Part shown: in pieces, positions 1 through 6,042 of the stretch
Position numbering within the stretch: the stretch's first letter is position 1
Layout: each line of letters begins with the position of its first letter
NCBI GenBank assembly: GCA_964608925.1
Contig: CAZSQD010000116.1
Location: 1 to 7,837 of the forward strand
DNA from: GCA-2733415 sp964608925
GTDB lineage: Bacteria; Bacteroidota; Bacteroidia; Flavobacteriales; Flavobacteriaceae
Direction of reading: 5' to 3'
Length of the DNA: 7,837 bases
Made by a program: the position numbers and the translations under genes
The notes under the pieces: generated by a model
Databases searched by the model: none
What the model saw: only the letters and a program-made list of their open reading frames with translations
Told to the model about the DNA's origin: nothing

Positions 1-69
1 TAGGTAGTAGGTAGTAGGTAGTAGGTAGTAGGTAGTAGGTAGTAGGTAGTAGGTAGTAGGTAGTAGGTA
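1..69. repeat. 7-bp tandem repeat array (TAGGTAG)n
   Basis: Nine perfect TAGGTAG units are followed by a tenth that matches for six of seven bases, after which the sequence turns AT-rich. The array touches the left edge of the window, so its true length is unknown. Because the unit is 7 bp and contains TAG, stops occur in every forward frame, so it is not coding on this strand. Pure short arrays like this are prone to slipped-strand copy-number change. It lies about 190 bp upstream of the histidine kinase start, so an effect on that promoter is possible but unproven. Confidence 0.97.
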
Positions 70-258
70 AAATTAAATTTTTATAAATTAGTGTTCTCGT
101 TTTTAAACAAATACTTACCTACAAAATTACTTTCAATTTTTACAACTTTTAAATCTTTTAATAATAACACCATACAACTTACTTACTAAAAACAACAGCT
201 CACTATTTTAAATTTTAGACCAACAAATAATTACAGCATCTTTGAAGAAAAAAAGGTT
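70..258 (+). other. AT-rich upstream region of the two-component operon
   Basis: This non-coding stretch must hold the promoter of the kinase/regulator operon unless transcription enters from the left. The best -7-like match is CATCTTTG at 237-244, which differs from TAnnTTTG at the first base and has no good TTG at the right distance. The tetramer TTAC recurs several times between 110 and 190, but I could not settle on a regular LytTR-type direct repeat. AAGG just before the ATG is too close to be a convincing ribosome binding site. Confidence 0.3.
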
Positions 259-1629
259 ATGAAAAAAATATTAAATTCTTTAAAATATGCTACACTATTA
301 AGTTTTAGTGTTTTCACGCTTGCTACACTTATTATAATCATAGGCTCTAATACTAACTTATTAAACCATAAAGCTACTTTCATTTATTCCTTTTTAATAT
401 TATTTACCCCTTCATTTATTGCCTTACAATTTTACAACAAATTCTTTTTAACGCATAAAAAACATACACTATTAATCATTTTTAAATCAGGATTATATTC
501 ATTCTTTTCCATGTACATAATAGGGTATTTTTTTATGAAACACCTATTAAACAAACCCATACCATTTTTTCAAAAAGCAAGTTTTTTTCAAGGAACAATT
601 GCTATTTTTGTTGCTATTTTTACATTGTTTTTATGGCATCTTTTTTACAATAGAGCAAAAAAAATAACAACAAAACTTACGCTAATTTCCCTAAAAGAAA
701 CTACAATCATATTTTTAGCAATAACATTAATTTTTTATTTCTTATTTTATCTTTTAGGAGGGCGTCAATACTTATTAACACCCGTACCTTTTGGTTTATT
801 TATTGCGCTTATTAGTTATTTCTCTAATCAACTAAATGGTCTGTTTAAAAAAATAGCAATTGGTATTATTTATCTATTCAATATTTCTTTATTTCCTATA
901 CTCACTATATACACTCATAACCCTGGTGTTAATTCAAGAAATACACTTCATGCCATTGTAATTTTTGCTCCTTATTTTTTATTTATCACCCTTACTATTC
1001 ATTTATATCAATTTTATTTATCAAACAAACAAGAAAAAGAGTTTTTAACACAAAATAGTCTACAAAACTCTATAAAATACCAACAATTAAAATCACAATT
1101 AAGTCCGCATTTTCTATTCAATAACATCAGTGTCTTAACCAGTTTAATAGAAGAAAATCCTAAAAAAGCAGTTTTGTTTTCTGAGAACTTATCTGATATT
1201 TATCGTCATTTTTTAACTCATGAAAAAGAGGACATTACGTTATTAACTGATGAATTAAAATTTGCAAAAAAGTATATCCAATTACTACAATACCGTTTTG
1301 AAAATGCCATTACTACTACTTTATCTAAAAACTTAGACAATAGCGCTTATCTACCTACAAATATTTTACAACAAGTGCTTGAAAATATTGTAAAACATAA
1401 TGAAATTAGTGTTGAAAAAAATATTTATATAAACATATCCATCAAAGATAAATTTCTTATTGTTAAAAACAATTTAAACCCCAAGTTACATTTTTCAAAA
1501 AGTCATAAAATAGGGCTACAAAACAGTATTGAACGCTATGCTTTTTTTACAAACAAAAAAGTGATTATTAACCACTCAAAAACGCATTATAGTATTAAAT
1601 TGCCTTTACTAAAAATAGAAAACTCATGA
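259..1629 (+). CDS. LytS-like membrane sensor histidine kinase
   Basis: Sensor kinase that would autophosphorylate on histidine and pass the phosphate to the regulator encoded next. The N-terminal half (residues about 10-253) is a run of seven or eight hydrophobic segments with no recognisable extracellular sensor domain. A short linker (255-275) leads into a His_kinase domain of the LytS/YehU family. QLSPHFLFNN (280-289) carries the likely phospho-acceptor H284. An HATPase-like region follows, with the N-box ILQQVLENIVKHN (369-381; N376 the expected Mg/ATP ligand) and a short glycine motif GLQNS (419-423). The usual DxGxG loop is not evident: IVKNNLNPK stands at 401-409. That looks like a feature of Bacteroidota members of this family rather than damage. 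The final ATGA overlaps the regulator start, implying coupled translation. The signal sensed and the targets are unknown. Confidence 0.9.
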   Translation: MKKILNSLKYATLLSFSVFTLATLIIIIGSNTNLLNHKATFIYSFLILFTPSFIALQFYNKFFLTHKKHTLLIIFKSGLYSFFSMYIIGYFFMKHLLNKPIPFFQKASFFQGTIAIFVAIFTLFLWHLFYNRAKKITTKLTLISLKETTIIFLAITLIFYFLFYLLGGRQYLLTPVPFGLFIALISYFSNQLNGLFKKIAIGIIYLFNISLFPILTIYTHNPGVNSRNTLHAIVIFAPYFLFITLTIHLYQFYLSNKQEKEFLTQNSLQNSIKYQQLKSQLSPHFLFNNISVLTSLIEENPKKAVLFSENLSDIYRHFLTHEKEDITLLTDELKFAKKYIQLLQYRFENAITTTLSKNLDNSAYLPTNILQQVLENIVKHNEISVEKNIYINISIKDKFLIVKNNLNPKLHFSKSHKIGLQNSIERYAFFTNKKVIINHSKTHYSIKLPLLKIENS

Positions 1630-2360
1630 AAGTTGTAATTATTGAAGATGAATTAGCTTCTTGTAGAAAATTAGAACGGATGTTATTGAAATATCCTTTT
1701 GAAATTACTACAACTATATCTTCTGTAAAAAATGCTATAAAATGGTTTCAAAACAACCCACAACCCGATCTTATTTTTTTAGACATTCATTTATCAGATG
1801 GTTTATGTTTTGAAATATTTAACCATGTAACTATTAATAGTCTAATTATTTTTACCACAGCATATCATGAATTTAGTATTCAAGCGTTTGAATACAATAG
1901 CATATCCTATTTATTAAAACCCATTAATGCCTTAAAATTAGAGAAAGCAATTGAAAAAGCTCAAAAAAACAGTTTAAAAACGGAACAATTAAATGAGTTT
2001 AAAAATCAGTTACAAAATGAAAATTCTTTTAAAAAACGAATACCAATAAAAATTGGATCCACCATAAAAATTTTAGAAATTACAAACGTTAATTATTTTT
2101 ATAGTTTTGAAAATGCTACTTTCGCAAACGCAAACAATATAAACTACACCATAGATTATTCATTAAGCAATTTAGAAAAACAAATTAATCCTAAATATTT
2201 TTTCAGAATTAACAGAAGTCATATTTTACACATTAATAGTATTCAAAAAGTATCCATACATACTAATAACCGGCTAAAAATTTATTTACACAACACCACC
2301 GAGAACTTAATTGTTAGTAGAGAACGTGTTAAATATTTTAAAAAATGGATAAATACATAA
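1626..2360 (+). CDS. LytTR-family response regulator
   Basis: Response regulator and partner of the overlapping kinase. The receiver domain covers residues 1-118: acidic pair E7/D8, phospho-acceptor D53 in FLDIHLSDG, T77/T78 in IIFTTAYHEF, and K98 in the YLLKPI motif. A lysine-rich linker (about 110-135) joins it to a C-terminal LytTR DNA-binding domain (about 137-242) with the characteristic FFRINRSHILHINSI stretch (192-206). The domain order and the 244-residue length are normal for the AgrA/LytR group. The start is the ATG inside the ATGA overlap with the kinase, so the two proteins are probably made in a fixed ratio. LytTR proteins bind paired direct repeats upstream of few targets. The target here is not visible; self-regulation or control of the flanking genes is only a guess. 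Confidence 0.95.
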   Translation: MKVVIIEDELASCRKLERMLLKYPFEITTTISSVKNAIKWFQNNPQPDLIFLDIHLSDGLCFEIFNHVTINSLIIFTTAYHEFSIQAFEYNSISYLLKPINALKLEKAIEKAQKNSLKTEQLNEFKNQLQNENSFKKRIPIKIGSTIKILEITNVNYFYSFENATFANANNINYTIDYSLSNLEKQINPKYFFRINRSHILHINSIQKVSIHTNNRLKIYLHNTTENLIVSRERVKYFKKWINT

Positions 2361-2422
2361 CTTTCAACCTTACCACTTTACAAACTATTTTTACCTAAAC
2401 ATTTTAATCTTTTAACAAAATC

Positions 2423-3007
2423 ATGTCCATCATATTTGCTACCAATAATAAAAATAAAGTACAGGAAACACAAACCATGTTACCTAATTTTGACTTGCTC
2501 ACTTTAAAATCTATTAACTGCACAGAAGACATACCCGAAACGCAACCAACTATTGCAGGTAATGCTAAACAAAAAGCCAATTATGTTACCCAAAATTATC
2601 AAGTAGCTTGTTTTGCTGATGATACTGGATTGGAAATTGAAGCATTAAACGGTGAACCTGGGGTTTTTAGCGCACGTTATGCGGGTACTAACAATAATGC
2701 AGACGACAATATGAATTTGGTGTTAGAAAAATTAAAACATCATAAAAACAAAAATGCTCGTTTTGTAACCGTAATTGCATTAAATTTAAATGGAAAACAA
2801 CATACTTTTGAGGGTATTTGTAAAGGATCTATTATTTCAGAAAAAAGAGGTAAAAAAGGGTTTGGATATGACCCTATTTTTATACCAGAAGGCTTTAACA
2901 AAACATTTGCCGAAATGACATCCGTAGAAAAAGCAAGTGTAAGCCATCGCGGAAAAGCGGTGAAATTATTAGTGGCGTTTTTAAATAGTGAAGCGATAGC
3001 CAAATAA
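2423..3007 (+). CDS. rdgB: RdgB/HAM1-type non-canonical purine NTP pyrophosphatase
   Basis: Cytosolic house-cleaning enzyme that hydrolyses dITP, ITP and XTP to the monophosphate plus pyrophosphate, keeping deaminated purines out of DNA and RNA. The 194-residue length and all landmark motifs fit the Ham1 family: FATNNKNKVQE at the N terminus (5-15, base/phosphate binding), ADDTGLEIEALNGEPGVFSA (65-84; D66/D67 the likely catalytic/metal acidic residues), GFGYDPIF (146-153) and SHRGKA (174-179). It starts 62 bp after the response regulator in the same direction, so it may be read from the same transcript or from a promoter I could not identify. Its 3' end faces the minus-strand XRE gene, with only 21 bp and no obvious terminator between them. 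Confidence 0.96.
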   Translation: MSIIFATNNKNKVQETQTMLPNFDLLTLKSINCTEDIPETQPTIAGNAKQKANYVTQNYQVACFADDTGLEIEALNGEPGVFSARYAGTNNNADDNMNLVLEKLKHHKNKNARFVTVIALNLNGKQHTFEGICKGSIISEKRGKKGFGYDPIFIPEGFNKTFAEMTSVEKASVSHRGKAVKLLVAFLNSEAIAK

Positions 3008-3028
3008 ATCACAGAGCGACAACCAAAC

Positions 3029-3241
3029 TTATTTAGTATACAATTCATCCGGTGTTAACTCAAAAACTTCCTCCACAGCTACTTTAAAAAAATAAGCTAA
3101 CTTTAATGCTAATACCGTAGAAGGTACATACTTATTTTTTTCAATCGCATTTATGGTTTGTCTACTCACCCCTATCGCTTCAGCTAATTTTGCTTGTGTA
3201 ACATTATATATTGCTCTATGTATTTTAATTTTATTTTTCAT
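3029..3241 (-). CDS. Small XRE-family (YozG-like) transcriptional regulator
   Basis: A 70-residue protein that is almost entirely one Cro/C1-type helix-turn-helix. The core TQAKLAEAIGVSRQTINAIE (15-34) includes the recognition helix around SRQTINAIE, followed by the tail FFKVAVEEVFELTPDE typical of the short one-domain regulators. Such proteins usually act as dimeric repressors, often of their own operon. It is the second gene of a minus-strand pair: the membrane-protein stop codon is one base from this ATG (TAATATG), so translational coupling is likely. A dyad overlapping the cassette promoter (3737-3754) is the natural candidate operator. No effector-binding domain is present; any signal would have to come through the partner membrane protein or cell physiology. 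Confidence 0.93.
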   Translation of the reverse strand: MKNKIKIHRAIYNVTQAKLAEAIGVSRQTINAIEKNKYVPSTVLALKLAYFFKVAVEEVFELTPDELYTK

Positions 3242-3242
3242 A

Positions 3243-3707
3243 TTACGCCTTATTTAACTTATACAACAATAGGTGAAAGCGAATAATGAAAAATAACAAT
3301 ACTGTAAACATATTATATATCATTACATTCAAAAAAGAGAATCCATACACAAAAACCGTTGCTAATAACAATACAACACAACTTACATAAACTGCCCAAA
3401 CTAATGAGCTTAACCTTAATTGAGCAATGTACTCATCTTCAATTTTTGTTTTACTAAATCCTACAATAATACCACCTATAATAATAAATATTGAAATTAA
3501 TTCATCCAATATCCCATTTTCAATAAAACTAAACGATGGTGATTTATTAAAAAAATCTTCTGATGAGATTGAAAAAACCTTTATTTTAAAAATATCACCA
3601 AAATCAACACCCAAAATCATACATATAATTCCGGCTACAATTCCTAAAATTAACAACACCCATCCCCATTTTTTTAGTTGATGAGGCAATAAAAAACTGT
3701 TATTCAT
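3243..3707 (-). CDS. Four-helix integral membrane protein of unknown function, partner of the XRE gene
   Basis: A 154-residue protein with four predicted membrane spans at about residues 14-34, 64-84, 99-121 and 126-148. A roughly 30-residue loop follows the first span. A charged cytoplasmic-looking segment, KTKIEDEYIAQLRLSSLVWA (86-105), lies between the second and third, and from recall it is the part most conserved in similar proteins. No signal peptide cleavage site or catalytic motif is visible, and I cannot assign a function. Small membrane proteins encoded directly next to short XRE regulators are a recurring arrangement in Bacteroidota and Firmicutes, and the pairing suggests co-regulation rather than proving physical interaction. 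The ATG lies about 25 bp downstream of the TACATTTG -7 element. Confidence 0.85.
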   Translation of the reverse strand: MNNSFLLPHQLKKWGWVLLILGIVAGIICMILGVDFGDIFKIKVFSISSEDFFNKSPSFSFIENGILDELISIFIIIGGIIVGFSKTKIEDEYIAQLRLSSLVWAVYVSCVVLLLATVFVYGFSFLNVMIYNMFTVLLFFIIRFHLLLYKLNKA

Positions 3708-3732
3708 TTAATTTAATTTAATTATTCAAAAA

Positions 3733-3764
3733 CAAATGTAAAACAAACTTTACATAAAAGCAAA
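3733..3764 (-). promoter_or_regulatory. Bacteroidota-type promoter for the membrane protein/XRE cassette
   Basis: On the minus strand TTTG (3764-3761) is followed after 20 bases by TACATTTG (3740-3733), an exact match to the Bacteroidota -7 consensus TAnnTTTG with a -33 TTTG at near-usual distance. Transcription would begin near 3725, giving a leader of about 20 nt. That leader contains three TTTAA units (3707-3721, plus-strand sense). The dyad at 3737-3754 overlaps the -7 element and lies between the two boxes. Confidence 0.7.
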
Positions 3765-3786
3765 TAAACTTTACTTTTAGTGTAAA
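3736..3786. promoter_or_regulatory. Candidate operator of the XRE regulator (dyad plus helically phased repeat)
   Basis: ATGTAAA (3736-3742) and TTTACAT (3749-3755) form a perfect inverted repeat with a 6-bp spacer. The nonamer AAACTTTAC occurs at 3745-3753 and again at 3766-3774, exactly 21 bp (two helical turns) apart. A second, looser dyad is TTTAC (3770-3774) with GTAAA (3782-3786). This makes four GTAAA/TTTAC half-sites in about 50 bp, the inner pair overlapping the cassette promoter. Assignment to the XRE protein rests on position and symmetry only; a role at the helicase promoter starting at 3801 is also possible. Confidence 0.5.
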
Positions 3787-3800
3787 AAAACATTCATTTA

Positions 3801-3830
3801 TTGTTAATTATTAAATAAATAGTATATTTG
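3801..3830 (+). promoter_or_regulatory. Bacteroidota-type promoter for the DEAD-box helicase
   Basis: TTG at 3801-3803, a 19-bp spacer, then TATATTTG at 3823-3830: an exact TAnnTTTG match at the usual spacing. Transcription should begin near 3836, about 100 nt before the helicase ATG. It is divergent from the XRE cassette promoter, with about 35 bp between the two -33 elements. Confidence 0.8.
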
Positions 3831-3842
3831 CACGGAATTTAA

Positions 3843-3910
3843 AAATCACCAGAGCGGTGGTTTGTGTTACAAATGGGCTATTATTTTATTAATGGGTGCT
3901 CTCGTAACAC
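3843..3910 (+). promoter_or_regulatory. Structured 5' leader of the helicase mRNA
   Basis: Two helices can be drawn by hand. Hairpin 1 pairs 3843-3850 with 3856-3863 (AAATCACC with GGTGGTTT, one G-U pair) around the 5-nt loop AGAGC (3851-3855). Stem 2 pairs GTGTTAC (3864-3870) perfectly with GTAACAC (3904-3910), starting immediately after hairpin 1. Within stem 2, GCTCT (3898-3902) is the exact complement of the hairpin 1 loop, allowing a pseudoknot. AATGGG occurs twice inside (3872-3877 and 3891-3896). GGTG at 3895-3898 could compete for CACC of hairpin 1, so a switch is conceivable. The last 27 nt before the ATG are A-rich and unpaired. I recognise no named RNA family. Confidence 0.6.
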
Positions 3911-3937
3911 TATAAACATAATAAAATAGACTAAAAA

Positions 3938-5959
3938 ATGGCAACATTTGAAGAGTTGGGCTTAAGCGAAAATTGCTTAAAGGCCATCAAAGACTTGGGG
4001 TTTGAAACTCCATCAGAAGTACAAGAAAAAACAATCCCTTTATTATTAGAGAAAGATACGGACATCGTTTCTTTAGCACAAACAGGAACAGGTAAAACTG
4101 CTGCGTTTGGTTTTCCTTTAATTGAAAAAATTGATGCAGAAAGCCGTACTACACAGGGTTTAATCTTATCTCCTACTCGTGAGTTGTGTATGCAAATTAC
4201 CAACGAAATTAAAAAATACTCTAAATACATAAAAGGTTTAAATGTAGTTGCCGTTTACGGTGGCGCAAGCATACAAGACCAAGCAAGAGAAATTAAAAGA
4301 GGTGCGCAAATTATTGTTGCAACTCCTGGACGTATGGGCGACATGATTCGTCGTAACATGGTTGATATTAGAAAAATTGATGTTTGTATATTAGATGAAG
4401 CAGATGAAATGTTAAACATGGGATTCTATGAGGACATTACGGAAATTTTATCTGATACACCAGAAGATAAAAATACATGGTTATTCTCAGCAACAATGCC
4501 TAAAGAAGTATCACGTATTGCTAAAAAATTTATGTATGACCCTATTGAAATTACAGTAGGATCAAAAAATACAGGTAATGAAAACGTATCACATGAATAT
4601 TATGTGGTTTCCGGAAGAGATCGTTATCCTGCTTTAAAACGTTTAGCAGATGCTAATCCAGGTATTTTTTCTGTAATATTTTGTAGAACAAAACGTAATA
4701 CACAAGCTGTTGCCGAAAAATTAATTGAAGATGGTTATAATGCCGCTGCAATTCACGGAGATTTAAGTCAGAACCAACGAGATTTGGTTATGAAATCATT
4801 CCGTAACAAACAAATACAAATGTTAGTAGCTACAGATGTTGCTGCACGTGGTATTGATGTTGATAATATTTCGCACGTAATTAATTACGAATTACCTGAC
4901 GAAATTGAAACCTATACACACCGTAGTGGGCGTACTGGTAGAGCTGGTAAAACAGGTACATCTATTGTAATTGTTACTCGTAGTAAACAACGTAAAATAA
5001 AAGCAATAGAGAAAAAAATAAAAAGAGAATTCGTTAAAAAAGAAATTCCTGACGGAGAAAATATTTGCGAAATTCAATTGTTTCATTTAGCAAACAAAAT
5101 AAAAGAAACGGAAATTAACCCTGATATTGATGTTCACTTACCAAAGTTAAGTGAAATGATGGAAGAGTTAACTAAAGAGGACTTAATCAAGAAATTTTTC
5201 TCGGTAGAGTTTACACGTTTCTCAAACTATTATAAGAAATCAAAAGATTTAAATAGCCAATCAAATGGACGCGAAACTCCTGCTGACGGATCTACACGTT
5301 ACTTTATTAACGTAGGTGAACGTGATGGATATGATTGGATGCGCTTAAAAGATTTCTTAAAAGAAAGCTTAGAATTAGATAGAGATGATGTATTTAAAGT
5401 AGACTGTAAAGAAAACTTCTCATTCTTTAATACTGATGAAAAGCACAAAGAAAAAATTATGGAATTTTTCACCGACTTTAAAGTTGATGGACGTTTTGTA
5501 AATGTTGAAGTTTCTACCAATACTGGTGGCGGCGGAGGCGGCGGAAGAGATCGAGATCGTGGCGGAAGACGTGGCGGAGGCGGCGGAAGAAGAAATGATT
5601 CTGGCGGAGGCTTTAGAGGAAGAAGAAACGACTCTGGAGGTGGAGATAGAAGACGTAGTAGTGGTGGCGATAGAGATCGTGGCGACAGAAGAAGAAATGA
5701 TGACGGCGGTGGTTTTAGAAGCAGAAGAAGTAGCAGCGATGGTGATTCTGGAGGTTTTAGAAGCAGACGTAGTGAAGGTGGTGATAGAGATAGAAGTGAC
5801 CGTGGAGATAGAGGTGGATTTAGTAGCAGAAGATCTGAAGGTGGAGATAGAGATCGTGGAGAAAGAAGCGATCGTTCTTCTTCAAGTAGAAGAGACAGTG
5901 ACGGTGGAGATAGAAAAAAAGCTACCTTTGAAGGCAGACGCTCAAGAAGAAGTGAATAA
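3938..5959 (+). CDS. DEAD-box ATP-dependent RNA helicase with DbpA-like domain and RGG-type tail (DeaD/CsdA-like)
   Basis: ATP-dependent RNA helicase likely acting on rRNA during ribosome assembly or on structured mRNA. The helicase core (residues 1-370) is complete: Q motif region FEELGLSENCLKAI to PSEVQ (4-29), motif I AQTGTGKT (47-54), Ia PTREL (79-83), GG (108-109), Ib TPGR (129-132), II DEAD (153-156), III SAT (184-186), IV VIFCRTK (246-252), V TDVAARGID (299-307) and VI HRSGRTGR (328-335). A helical linker follows, then a DbpA-type RNA-binding fold (about 453-526). The tail (530-673) is Gly/Arg/Asp/Ser-rich and disordered-looking, expected to bind RNA non-specifically and perhaps favour condensates. 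The layout matches DeaD/CsdA more than RhlE, but the exact orthologue is not certain, so no symbol is given. Regulation probably runs through its own promoter and structured leader; a terminator lies 15 bp after the stop. Confidence 0.95.
   Translation: MATFEELGLSENCLKAIKDLGFETPSEVQEKTIPLLLEKDTDIVSLAQTGTGKTAAFGFPLIEKIDAESRTTQGLILSPTRELCMQITNEIKKYSKYIKGLNVVAVYGGASIQDQAREIKRGAQIIVATPGRMGDMIRRNMVDIRKIDVCILDEADEMLNMGFYEDITEILSDTPEDKNTWLFSATMPKEVSRIAKKFMYDPIEITVGSKNTGNENVSHEYYVVSGRDRYPALKRLADANPGIFSVIFCRTKRNTQAVAEKLIEDGYNAAAIHGDLSQNQRDLVMKSFRNKQIQMLVATDVAARGIDVDNISHVINYELPDEIETYTHRSGRTGRAGKTGTSIVIVTRSKQRKIKAIEKKIKREFVKKEIPDGENICEIQLFHLANKIKETEINPDIDVHLPKLSEMMEELTKEDLIKKFFSVEFTRFSNYYKKSKDLNSQSNGRETPADGSTRYFINVGERDGYDWMRLKDFLKESLELDRDDVFKVDCKENFSFFNTDEKHKEKIMEFFTDFKVDGRFVNVEVSTNTGGGGGGGRDRDRGGRRGGGGGRRNDSGGGFRGRRNDSGGGDRRRSSGGDRDRGDRRRNDDGGGFRSRRSSSDGDSGGFRSRRSEGGDRDRSDRGDRGGFSSRRSEGGDRDRGERSDRSSSSRRDSDGGDRKKATFEGRRSRRSE
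5525..5956 (+). repeat. Low-complexity Gly/Arg/Asp/Ser tail region of the helicase, with internal repeats
   Basis: These 144 codons use almost only Gly, Arg, Asp, Ser, Glu, Asn and Phe. The clearest repeat is a tandem pair of 21-residue units, residues 605-625 (DNA 5750-5812) and 626-646 (5813-5875), which agree at 17 of 21 positions and share GGF, SRRSEGGDRDR and a terminal DR. Looser GGFRGRR and GGFRSRR units precede them. The coding strand is purine-rich and visibly richer in G than the rest of the window because of GGN and AGA/CGT codons. In the +1-shifted frame the same bases read as a long acidic ORF, which is an artefact of the repeat. Confidence 0.9.
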
Positions 5960-5974
5960 CATATTGTTAATAAT

Positions 5975-6008
5975 AACTAAAAAAAGTGCTTCGGCACTTT
6001 TTTTAGTT
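5975..6008 (+). terminator. Strong Rho-independent terminator after the helicase
   Basis: A perfect 15-bp stem (5975-5989 with 5994-6008) closes on the extra-stable loop TTCG between C and G. The upper stem is GTGC/GCAC, flanked by a run of A on the 5' side and a run of seven T on the 3' side. The symmetry means it could also act on transcripts from the other strand. It lies 15 bp after the helicase stop and isolates that gene from the one at 6043. Confidence 0.93.
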
Positions 6009-6042
6009 TAATTTAGTCCCATAAACCTAATACACTTATAAT

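Noticed and set aside
2740..3048. 102-codon minus-strand reading frame opposite rdgB
   Set aside because: Fully antisense to the conserved 3' half of rdgB and overlapping the XRE gene end; no domain seen.
3427..3681. 84-codon plus-strand reading frame
   Set aside because: Antisense to the four-helix membrane protein; low-complexity Ile/Asn/Ser composition typical of a shadow.
3707..3721. TTTAA repeated three times before the membrane protein start
   Set aside because: Only three short A/T units in an AT-rich leader; noted with the promoter but not strong enough as a separate repeat or phase-variation tract.
3931..4230. 99-codon minus-strand reading frame opposite the helicase start
   Set aside because: Antisense to the conserved Q motif and motif I of the helicase, with no domain of its own.
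5502..6011. 169-codon acidic, Glu/Ala/Val-rich plus-strand reading frame
   Set aside because: It is the shifted frame of the repetitive helicase tail; the composition follows directly from GGN/AGA codons read one base off, and it runs through the terminator.
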